From contig CAZJFE010000022.1 of assembly GCA_964545345.1 (NCBI GenBank), forward strand, positions 1 through 11,259: 11,259 nt of DNA. Reading direction: 5' to 3'. The notes below the pieces were generated by a model. It was not told the DNA's origin. It saw only the letters and a program-made list of their open reading frames with translations, and did no database searches. The DNA comes from JAUSKF01 sp964545345 (GTDB lineage: Bacteria > Patescibacteriota > Minisyncoccia > UBA6257 > WO2-44-18). The position numbers were made by a program, and so were the translations under genes. Shown one piece after another: positions 6,315 to 11,259 of the stretch (position 1 is its first letter; each line of letters opens with the position of its first letter).

Positions 6315-6581
6315 GCCCCCTATTTCCACATAAGCTCTCGCAGCGTTGTGAGATAAAATTCTTTTAGTTCAAGGAGGCGAAGATTGAGATGTATATTCTA
6401 CATCCAATCTTCGCTGACGAAGAAATAAAGAATTTTAACCACAACCCGAAGGGATGCTGGATATTTTATATTTCTCACGGTGTCATTCCTCCTTGGCGTA
6501 GGGTATACGCCTACGTCGTCATTCCTGGTGAGAAATAAAAATCTCCGCATCGCTGCAGAGATTTATGTGGAAATAGGGGGC
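6315..6581. repeat. Foldback element copy 2 (267 bp), between paralogues D and E
   Basis: The ends form a perfect 19-bp inverted repeat (6315-6333 with 6563-6581), continued by CTCT/AGAG (6335-6338 with 6557-6560) and GCAGCG/CGCTGC (6340-6345 with 6551-6556). Inside are a 10-bp stem (6355-6364 with 6427-6436) capped by a long hairpin (6377-6414), and a second arm (6470-6478 with 6528-6536) enclosing a hairpin GGCGTA/TACGCC at 6495-6511. The motif GTCATTC starts 167 nt from the left end, exactly as in copy 1. TCATTCCTGG starts at 204 versus 205, and the main hairpin at 62 versus 60. Outside the arms, AAGCAAC (6305-6311) pairs with GTTGCTT (6586-6592), and on the minus strand this is followed by a T-run. 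That looks like a terminator with the element in its loop. Confidence 0.85.
6532..6564 (-). terminator. Intrinsic terminator of paralogue E, inside element 2
   Basis: On the minus strand, AAATCTCTGCA (6554-6564) and TGCGGAGATTT (6539-6549) form an 11-bp stem with one G-U pair and a GCGA tetraloop, followed by TTATTTC. It shares bases with the long-range arm of element 2, so the two pairings exclude each other. Confidence 0.7.
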
Positions 6582-6603
6582 TTAAGTTGCTTCTGTCGTG
6601 TGC

Positions 6604-7461
6604 TTATTTTTTGTCCTGTAACTCGTACTTGTAGTAAACGACGCCGCTTTCAGATTTAAATTTCCGGCCGACAATTTTCTGACGGCCCCAGGCATCCTCT
6701 AACATCCTATCGGAATCATCATATTTATATTCATGATCCACTCGCTCCAGCACTTCCATTCCATAGTGGTCATAGAATTCAATCACACTGATATCGCCAA
6801 CTGCGTTGTAGGTTTCTTCAACGGCGATATTTCCGTTAGAGCCCTGATATTCAGCCCTTCTCTGCAGCTTACCGTTATTGGAATATTCAAACTTTACTTG
6901 GCGCTTAACTTTCGCGCCCGCCATTTGAATCTGCTCAGTCAGCTGACCGTCCGGGCCGTAGATATTCTTCACGGATGGAGGATCTTTTTCTTTCTTATCC
7001 ACCTCCACCGCGGTAACGCTCAACAGCGCTCCCCGCTTATCAAACACGTAGAGATGTTTCTTGGGATTCAATCGCACGGAAATGGTCACCGTGACTTTCA
7101 GCGAACCGTCACCCGGGCGGTCATACTTCCATTCGCGCAAAATATTTCCCGATCCATCCAATTCCTGTCTATCCAACGTCTCGCCCTTGTCGTTGTAATT
7201 ATGCTTGTAGATTCTCTTAATAGTCTTACCGTTCGGTTCTTCTTCTGTTCTGGAAACTAGATCCCCCACTTCATTAAAAACCTCGGTAACAGTGTTGGTG
7301 AGAACAGACAGCAGCGGATTATTTTCATCAGTTGCATAATGCTCGGCAACCCGAGATTTCAATCCCTTAGATGGATGTTCGAACTCCGGAACGTCCGCGG
7401 CAAAAACAGAACTTGAAAGACAATAACCAACGATGGCGATGGCGGAGAACTTAGCAATCAT
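6604..7461 (-). CDS. Secreted YD-like repeat protein, paralogue E (285 aa)
   Basis: The family is not recognised. I chose the ATG at 7461 over an in-frame TTG five codons upstream (7476) that has no ribosome-binding site. The protein begins MIAKFSAIAIVGYCLSSSVF and is probably cut after the following alanines (about residues 21-22). Repeat units are near residues 61 (VFNEVGDL), 87 (HNYNDKGET), 138 (YVFDKRGAL), 167 (IYGPDGQL), 191 (FEYSNNGKL), 217 (TYNAVGDI), 229 (FYDHYGME) and 245 (YKYDDSDRM). The only cysteine is in the signal peptide. It ends YKYELQDKK with no anchor. The Shine-Dalgarno sequence is weak (GAGAG or GAG). It is the first gene after rseP and has a strong extended -10 promoter in the rseP-E gap. 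A terminator within or around element 2 follows it. Confidence 0.83.
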   Translation of the reverse strand: MIAKFSAIAIVGYCLSSSVFAADVPEFEHPSKGLKSRVAEHYATDENNPLLSVLTNTVTEVFNEVGDLVSRTEEEPNGKTIKRIYKHNYNDKGETLDRQELDGSGNILREWKYDRPGDGSLKVTVTISVRLNPKKHLYVFDKRGALLSVTAVEVDKKEKDPPSVKNIYGPDGQLTEQIQMAGAKVKRQVKFEYSNNGKLQRRAEYQGSNGNIAVEETYNAVGDISVIEFYDHYGMEVLERVDHEYKYDDSDRMLEDAWGRQKIVGRKFKSESGVVYYKYELQDKK

Positions 7462-7490
7462 TCGCTCAACTCTCAAAAAAGCTAAGAGGA

Positions 7491-7520
7491 ATTATAGCAT
7501 TTTTGACTGCGTTAAAACAA
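7491..7520 (-). promoter_or_regulatory. Extended -10 promoter of paralogue E, overlapping the rseP 3' end
   Basis: On the minus strand, TGCTATAAT gives a perfect -10 (7491-7496) with TGn. A weak TTGTTT (7515-7520) lies 18 nt upstream and overlaps the end of rseP. The same bases could form a weak hairpin (GCTA/TAGC) flanked by A and T runs, so a poor rseP terminator may overlap the promoter. Confidence 0.6.
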
Positions 7521-8522
7521 GTGGATAACGTCGCGAATCGTGACCGAAATTACCAGCAAAAGAAGAAGTAAGAAACCGACTGCGTTGGCAGAGCGTTCAA
7601 ATTCCGGACGTAGCGGCGATCCTTTTATTTTTTCTATCAATATAAATAAGAAGCGACCGCCGTCCAAAGCCGGAAATGGCAAAATATTTAAAACCGCTAG
7701 GTTTAGAGAAATTAGGGCCAGTAGTTGGATTAAATAAACAAAGCCCATGGAGCCGGCCTGGGAAGCCACGCCGAAAATTCCAATCGGCCCGACGAAATCA
7801 ATCAGTAATCTCCCCTGCGTAACTAAGCCCCACAATAAATTGGCGAAGGCGACAATAATCCCAATAACTATGGAAAAGGAAGCGCGTAATCCTTCCCAGA
7901 AAGCCAACGGAATAGAAAGCTTCTCAATCCCCGCGTCCACAACCGCCACCCCCAAAGCTCCATCTCCGGAAACCCGAGGAATCGCTTTAACCTGGATTTC
8001 CTGCCCATTGCGGGAAATAGTGAAATTAATTTCCTTGCCCCGCGATTGATTAATCGCGTTTACGAAATCAGAGGCCTGATCAAAACCGACTATTTGATCT
8101 TGCGCCAGGATACCGACCGAGGCCGCCGGACTGTCAGCTAATACTTCGGCCACTAGCACTACCCGGGGCGTGCCAACCATAAAGATTAACGACATCAACA
8201 TCCAACCGAGAAAAAAATTCATCGCCACTCCGGCAATGATTACCAATGATCGCTTCCAGGCCGATTGCTTAAAAAAGCTGGCGCGCGCGTCGCCTCCGGT
8301 GGAATCCCACTGATTCTCCCCGAATAATCGCACGAACCCCCCAAACGGCAAAAGGTTAACGCTGTACAGAGTTTCCCCGATTTTTTTGGCAAAAAGCCGC
8401 GGCGGAAAACCAAAGCCAAACTCCTCAACCGCGATCCCAAATCTCCGGGCGGCGAAAAAATGACCCGCTTCGTGAATCAAAATTAAAATTGAAATTCCAA
8501 CAAGCACAAAAAGTATCTCCAT
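7512..8522 (-). CDS. rseP: Site-2 membrane metalloprotease RseP (family M50), one PDZ domain
   Basis: This is an intramembrane zinc protease of the RseP/RasP/SpoIVFB type. It cuts membrane-spanning substrates such as anti-sigma factors or signal-peptide remnants. The 336-residue protein has the HExxH motif as HEAGH at residues 17-21 in the first membrane segment, followed by the conserved FGFGFPPRL and LPFGGFVRL segments. A single PDZ domain spans about 120-190. The second zinc-ligand motif is LNILPFPALDGG (278-289, Asp 287) in a membrane segment, and a hydrophobic C-terminal helix follows. E. coli RseP (about 450 aa) has two PDZ domains; one is usual in compact homologues. The start overlaps the frr stop as TAATG, implying translational coupling. 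The usual neighbours uppS, cdsA and dxr are absent between frr and rseP. It could in principle process signal peptides of the adjacent secreted proteins, but that is speculation. Confidence 0.95.
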   Translation of the reverse strand: MEILFVLVGISILILIHEAGHFFAARRFGIAVEEFGFGFPPRLFAKKIGETLYSVNLLPFGGFVRLFGENQWDSTGGDARASFFKQSAWKRSLVIIAGVAMNFFLGWMLMSLIFMVGTPRVVLVAEVLADSPAASVGILAQDQIVGFDQASDFVNAINQSRGKEINFTISRNGQEIQVKAIPRVSGDGALGVAVVDAGIEKLSIPLAFWEGLRASFSIVIGIIVAFANLLWGLVTQGRLLIDFVGPIGIFGVASQAGSMGFVYLIQLLALISLNLAVLNILPFPALDGGRFLFILIEKIKGSPLRPEFERSANAVGFLLLLLLVISVTIRDVIHLF

Positions 8523-9076
8523 TATTCGCTTATCTCTTTAATCTTAGCACTCAACCCCATCTCCATCTCGCTATTCGCCTTATCTACCGCGTCCTGAACT
8601 TTCTCTCGCGATTTGAATTTCTGATCTTCGGTAATCACTTTTTCTTTAAATAGTCCCTCAATCCTTTTGTTGATGTCGTCGCGCATCCCACGGACACGAA
8701 TTTTAGATTTCTCCGTCAGCTCTTTCACTAACTTGGACAGCTCAACCCGCCGCTCATCGGTTAACGCCGGCAAATTAATCCGGATTAAATTTCCATCGTT
8801 ATTGGCGGTCAAACCCATTCCGGAAGTTTCAATTGCTTTAACCACCGCCGGCACGGAAGCCGGGTCCCACAAAGAAATATCAATTTCCCTTGGCGGCACA
8901 ACGCTAATTGAGCCCAATTGCTGAATGGTAAACTCCTGCTCCATATATTGAACCTTAATACTGTCCACCATCTTCGGGCTTGGCCGGTTAGTGCGAATAC
9001 CGGAAAGTTCCAGCTTCAAGGCGTCGGTGACGGTTTTAAGATTACTCGTGAGGTCTTTTAAAAGTTGATCGGTCAT
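8522..9076 (-). CDS. frr: Ribosome recycling factor
   Basis: RRF splits post-termination ribosomes together with EF-G. From the ATG at 9076 the product has 184 residues, against 185 in E. coli. Typical segments are seen: LSGIRTNRPSPKMVDSI (E. coli RTGRASPSLLDGI region), QLGSISVVPPREIDISLWD, GLTANNDGNLIRINLPALT and KSKIRVRGMRDDINKRI, followed by the C-terminal helix. A longer frame beginning at 9220 would add 48 residues translated through a structured RNA and its terminator, which is not credible. There is no visible Shine-Dalgarno sequence; the leader is T-rich. The stop codon overlaps the rseP start by one base. Transcription could come from the strong promoter upstream of the small RNA by read-through of its terminator, or from a weak promoter in 9077-9128. 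Confidence 0.96.
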   Translation of the reverse strand: MTDQLLKDLTSNLKTVTDALKLELSGIRTNRPSPKMVDSIKVQYMEQEFTIQQLGSISVVPPREIDISLWDPASVPAVVKAIETSGMGLTANNDGNLIRINLPALTDERRVELSKLVKELTEKSKIRVRGMRDDINKRIEGLFKEKVITEDQKFKSREKVQDAVDKANSEMEMGLSAKIKEISE

Positions 9077-9122
9077 AAAAATAACGATACAACAAACGAC
9101 TAACGACTTACAACTAACAATA

Positions 9123-9160
9123 GAAAGAAAAGGCCCCCCATTCTCTAGAGAACGGGGGGC
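9123..9160 (-). terminator. Intrinsic terminator between the small RNA and frr
   Basis: The minus strand reads GCCCCCCGTTCTCTAGAGAA and on into a G6 arm: a stem of about 12 bp with a CTAG loop and one G-U pair (9133-9146 with 9147-9160), followed by TTTTCTTT. It lies about 50 nt before the frr start codon, so it either ends a stand-alone RNA or attenuates frr. Confidence 0.85.
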
Positions 9161-9275
9161 GGGGTTTACCTGCGGCCAGGGCTCTTTCCTCGATAGAAAA
9201 TCGAGTGCGGGGATGTACATCCCTTAGGATGCACCCGGGCTGGCTCTTGGCCGAGGTAGAAGGGGCTTGAGTTCT
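9129..9275 (-). ncRNA. Probable structured small RNA or leader RNA (about 147 nt), unknown family
   Basis: A near-consensus promoter (9283-9312) fires into a GC-rich stretch that ends in a strong terminator, with no open frame of its own. Predicted from the minus-strand sequence: an outer helix ACCU with AGGU and CGGCCA with UGGCCG, closing a region with a hairpin GUGCAUCC-UAAG-GGAUGUAC (or, as an alternative, GGGAUG-UA-CAUCCC) and a hairpin CUCGAU-UUUCU-AUCGAG. A pairing CGGGUGC with GCACUCG competes with the latter. I could not match it to SRP RNA (no GGAA tetraloop domain with the AGCAGC side), tmRNA, RNase P (too short), T-box or a riboswitch class I know. It may be a stand-alone RNA or an attenuator controlling frr-rseP. 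Confidence 0.6.
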
Positions 9276-9282
9276 GAAGAAG

Positions 9283-9312
9283 ATAATAGCGCGGGATATA
9301 CTGTTTTGTCAA
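9283..9312 (-). promoter_or_regulatory. Strong promoter of the small RNA (and perhaps frr-rseP)
   Basis: The minus strand has a perfect TTGACA (9307-9312), an 18-nt spacer and TATTAT (9283-9288), predicting a start near 9275. Its -35 lies 4 bp from the -35 of the divergent ligase promoter. Together they form the palindrome GTCAAT-AG-ATTGAC (9308-9321). Confidence 0.75.
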
Positions 9313-9316
9313 TAGA

Positions 9317-9345
9317 TTGACTATACGGAAAAAATCTGCTAATAT
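9317..9345 (+). promoter_or_regulatory. Promoter of the ATP-dependent DNA ligase gene
   Basis: TTGACT (9317-9322), a 17-nt spacer and TAATAT (9340-9345) predict a start near 9352, about 30 nt before the TTG start codon. The -35 shares a palindrome with the divergent promoter. Confidence 0.75.
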
Positions 9346-9382
9346 TCCCCCATCTTTGAAAACTAAATAAAGGAGGTGGCGA

Positions 9383-10486
9383 TTGAAGAAGGCCGATCCG
9401 AAGCAGTACGTTTTCCGACCGTTGTCAAAATGTCCCGGGTTTGTGCTGGCGAAACCGTTACAGCAAAAAGGATATAAACCGGAAGAAGTTGAAAAACTGG
9501 AAAAGGAAAACCAGCTGATGATCACGCGGAAGCGCGACGGCTGGAAGTTGTTCGTGGAAAAAGTGAAGGGAAAGTTCAAAATCTATACCGACGGCATCAA
9601 CGACATCACCGACAAACTTCCGCACATTGTTGCGGAGCTGAAGAAGTTGCCGATTCCAAACAAGACTCGTCTGGTCGGCGAAGGGATCCTGGAGCTCCAA
9701 CAGGGCGCCGTTAGAAAAGATATCCGCACTGTGGCCGCTCAAATCTTCCAGCGTAACACTCAAGCCGCCCTGGATCTCCAGTTTGAGGTAGGCCACATCA
9801 AGTTTTGCTTCTTTGACGTAATCTTCTGGGGCGGTGAGTACAAGTTAAACCTTGAGTACCACATCCGATACTACGCCGGTGGCATCAGCGGATTGAAATT
9901 GCTGTATCAGACGAAACGCCTCGCGAAGAACCGGGGCCCGATCAACCGGAAGAGCGAACGGCGCCGGCATGAGGAGGAATTCCGCTTCGTCGGCGATGTT
10001 GAGTGGGTGAATACCACGCTGGAAGAAGCCAAAAAGATGGCGGTGGAAAAGAAATGGGAGGGCTTGGTCTTGTACGATAGGCAGTTCAAATCGGACTTCC
10101 GCCTGGATGGAAAAGAACCACAGCGCATTCGCGGCTGTTATAAATGGAAACCGCTGCAGGAAGATGATTTCATCGTCCGTAGCTGGAATCCTTCCGAGAC
10201 TGATCCGAAGCGACTGAAAGACGTGAACATCAGTCAGATTGATCCGGCAACCGGAAAAGAATTCAATTGCGGTAAATTCGGAAATTTCGGCAAGCAAATG
10301 CGGGAACAGCTGCAAACCACGGCCTATCCATTGGTGATACAGCTGGAATTTGAATCGCGCTATCCAAGCGGCAAACTACAAAGCGCCAGCTTCATGGAGC
10401 TCCGGGGGGACAAGAAGCCCGAGCACTGCATCGCCTCCGAATCGTTTTCCAAAGCCGAATTGATTAAGGATCGCGAAGACATATAA
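9383..10486 (+). CDS. ATP-dependent DNA ligase (nucleotidyltransferase plus OB fold), TTG start
   Basis: The 367-residue protein carries the motifs of covalent nucleotidyltransferases. Motif I is K-R-D-G at 50-53 (K50 the AMP-accepting lysine); a Glu in LVGEGIL (E100) fits the GE motif; motif III is FCFFDVIFWGG (141-151); motif IV is EGLVLYD (226-232); motif V is KWK (254-256). A C-terminal OB-like part carries FMELRGDKKPEH (337-348), a plausible motif VI. It seals 5'-phosphate/3'-hydroxyl nicks with ATP. Motif Ia is not obvious, and a basic insert (about 160-210) separates III and IV, so an RNA ligase is a weaker alternative. No Ku-like, primase or phosphoesterase domain is fused. The TTG start at 9383 follows AGGAGGT by 5 nt. 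It is the only long plus-strand gene here, with its own promoter and terminator, which suits a horizontally acquired or repair-related cassette. Confidence 0.85.
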   Translation: MKKADPKQYVFRPLSKCPGFVLAKPLQQKGYKPEEVEKLEKENQLMITRKRDGWKLFVEKVKGKFKIYTDGINDITDKLPHIVAELKKLPIPNKTRLVGEGILELQQGAVRKDIRTVAAQIFQRNTQAALDLQFEVGHIKFCFFDVIFWGGEYKLNLEYHIRYYAGGISGLKLLYQTKRLAKNRGPINRKSERRRHEEEFRFVGDVEWVNTTLEEAKKMAVEKKWEGLVLYDRQFKSDFRLDGKEPQRIRGCYKWKPLQEDDFIVRSWNPSETDPKRLKDVNISQIDPATGKEFNCGKFGNFGKQMREQLQTTAYPLVIQLEFESRYPSGKLQSASFMELRGDKKPEHCIASESFSKAELIKDREDI

Positions 10487-10489
10487 GCC

Positions 10490-10519
10490 AAACACCTAGC
10501 TAATAAGCTAGGTGTTTTT
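10490..10519 (+). terminator. Intrinsic terminator of the ligase gene
   Basis: A 12-bp stem AAACACCTAGCT (10490-10501) pairs with AGCTAGGTGTTT (10506-10517) with an AATA loop and is followed by T residues. It starts 4 nt after the stop codon. It may also serve the convergent minus-strand transcript, though the T-run on that side is short. Confidence 0.88.
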
Positions 10520-10535
10520 CTTTTGCAATTTCCTG

Positions 10536-10616
10536 CTACCGACAAACAATCGGCAGAAAGTACAACAAAATACCGGAGAAAATCAGCAGCAAAATTATTC
10601 CAAAAGCTTTATCCAT
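10536..10616 (-). CDS. Possible 26-residue single-span membrane peptide
   Basis: The peptide starts MDKAFGIILLLIFSGILLYF and ends LPIVCR: a charged head, one hydrophobic helix of about 18-20 residues and a basic end. This is the layout of small membrane proteins. It fills the gap between the holB-like gene and the ligase terminator and begins 8 nt after the holB-like stop codon. TGTTATAAT, a perfect extended -10, overlaps that stop codon (10624-10629) and would start transcription within 1-2 nt of the ATG, making the mRNA leaderless. Alternatively AAAGGG just before the ATG acts as a poor Shine-Dalgarno sequence in a message continuing from holB. Chance hydrophobic frames of this size are common, so the call is tentative. 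Confidence 0.42.
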   Translation of the reverse strand: MDKAFGIILLLIFSGILLYFLPIVCR

Positions 10617-10623
10617 CCCTTTT

Positions 10624-10629
10624 ATTATA
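10624..10629 (-). promoter_or_regulatory. Extended -10 box at the end of the holB-like gene
   Basis: TGT followed by a perfect TATAAT on the minus strand; no good -35. It overlaps the stop codon (10625-10627) and would initiate next to the ATG of the 26-residue frame. Confidence 0.4.
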
Positions 10630-11259
10630 ACAGAGCCGCCTCCAACTGAAGCCGCTTGTTCACGTTAAATTGGTTCATTAACTGCCAGCGGTGAAGTAAT
10701 TCTTTCAAAACTTTTACATTCTTTACCGGCTCTTTGCTCAACTCGCCGATTAATCCAAACACAAAACTTTCTATCAGCTTCTCCCCACCCGGTTCCTGGG
10801 ATTGTTCAATCATATCTTTCAAATACTCCTTCTTTTTTGTGGGCAATAATTTCAAAAACTTCACCGCCTCCTTCAACATTTCCACGCTTGCCGCCGGGGC
10901 GGTATCAGCCACGAATATTTTTTGAAACCGCGATTGAACGGCCGGCAACAACGCTCCCGGATCACGCATGATTAATACGATTAGGGCGCTGGCCGGCGGT
11001 TCTTCGGCGATCTTTAAGATAGCGTTTTGGGCCGGTAAAGTTAGGGCGTCGGCATTATCAATAATGAAAGTCCGGCGAGAGGAAACAACCGGTTTCTGCC
11101 ATAGAAAATCGCTGGCGGAGCGCACTAGGTCAATTCCCCCATCCAAGCCGGCGTCTATACTCAAACAATCCAATAAAATTTTATTTGATAGTTCCCACTT
11201 CCTATTTTCCAAGAAATTCGCCAGTTTTTTCGCGGACTCGGACTTTGCCGCGCTCACTC
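10625..11259 (-). CDS. holB: DNA polymerase III delta-prime-like clamp-loader subunit, partial (5' end outside the window)
   Basis: The clamp loader opens the beta sliding clamp; delta-prime is its ATPase-dead stator. About 210 residues are visible. The characteristic segment is RRTFIIDNADALTLPAQNAI followed by LKIAEEPP, matching the AAA+ Walker B and LLKTLEEPP region of delta-prime and DnaX, then LLPAVQSRFQKI (sensor 1/SRC-like, here SRF). The reading frame stays open to the window edge, where SAAKSESAKKLANFL looks like a degenerate P-loop, so only a short N-terminal piece is missing. The zinc module between P-loop and Walker B is absent and the protein is shorter than the E. coli one (334 aa), as is common in reduced genomes. 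The SRC arginine-finger motif reads SRF here. DnaX was considered, but the degenerate P-loop and missing zinc module favour delta-prime. Confidence 0.82.
   Translation of the reverse strand, partial: VSAAKSESAKKLANFLENRKWELSNKILLDCLSIDAGLDGGIDLVRSASDFLWQKPVVSSRRTFIIDNADALTLPAQNAILKIAEEPPASALIVLIMRDPGALLPAVQSRFQKIFVADTAPAASVEMLKEAVKFLKLLPTKKKEYLKDMIEQSQEPGGEKLIESFVFGLIGELSKEPVKNVKVLKELLHRWQLMNQFNVNKRLQLEAALL

Noticed and set aside
6249..6329. Longer N-terminus for paralogue D, starting at 6329
   Set aside because: It would run through the arm of element 2 and hide the signal peptide. The ATG at 6248 has a strong Shine-Dalgarno sequence.
3036..6581. Retron or CRISPR array
   Set aside because: No reverse transcriptase or cas gene is present. 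There are only two copies, with no short direct repeats separated by spacers.
2128..7461. RHS toxins or contact-dependent inhibition proteins
   Set aside because: The proteins are short, have no RHS core or C-terminal toxin domain, and no immunity gene was seen beside them.
9077..9220. Longer N-terminus for frr, starting at 9220
   Set aside because: It would be translated through the small-RNA structure and its terminator. The family length (184-185 aa) fits the ATG at 9076.
9129..9275. RNase P or SRP RNA, because of GAGGAAAG and AGGTAA-like strings
   Set aside because: GAGGAAAG is on the 3' side rather than near the 5' end, the RNA is far too short for RNase P, and the SRP domain IV signature is absent.
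9166..9579. Minus-strand open frame of 137 codons opposite the ligase start
   Set aside because: It is antisense to the ligase 5' end and crosses both promoters and the small RNA. It has no family resemblance or ribosome-binding site.

Overview
The window looks like a piece of a Patescibacteria (Candidate Phyla Radiation) chromosome. This is inferred from three compact proteins: a bacterial-type prolyl-tRNA synthetase of about 407 residues with no room for the usual editing insertion, a DNA polymerase III delta-prime-like subunit with no zinc module, and a site-2 protease with one PDZ domain. Nothing here fixes a finer taxon.

Layout, left to right. Positions 1-241 hold the N-terminal part of MreB (minus strand). 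Positions 339-728 hold an orphan 129-residue protein with its own promoter and terminator (minus). proS (831-2054, minus) follows. From 2128 to 7461 there are five tandem, minus-strand, divergent paralogues (here A to E from left to right). Each encodes a signal peptide followed by Y-x-Y-D-x-x-G-type repeats of about 20-30 residues, and each gene ends in its own hairpin terminator. rseP (7512-8522) and frr (8522-9076) follow on the minus strand as a TAATG-overlapping pair. Upstream of frr is a probable structured small RNA (about 9129-9275, minus). It is transcribed divergently from an ATP-dependent DNA ligase gene (9383-10486, plus). The right end carries a possible 26-residue membrane peptide and the C-terminal part of a delta-prime-like clamp-loader subunit (minus, running off the window).

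In many bacteria frr, rseP and proS lie together in this order (frr-uppS-cdsA-dxr-rseP-proS). Here frr-rseP and proS keep order and orientation, but the five-gene secreted-repeat array sits between rseP and proS like an insert.

The most unusual signal is non-coding. The two large gaps in the array (3031-3375 and 6249-6603) each hold a foldback element of 267-268 bp (3036-3303 and 6315-6581). Both have arms of nearly 30 bp, the same internal hairpin plan, and matching short motifs at the same offsets. The arms differ in sequence between copies but pair within each copy. On paper, removing one copy restores an ordinary intrinsic terminator after gene E, and removing the other restores an ordinary promoter-leader-Shine-Dalgarno-ATG arrangement for gene A. 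This points to a small non-autonomous mobile or foldback element. In front of gene A it also places the ribosome-binding site inside a 19-bp stem, so it may act as a cis-regulatory RNA.
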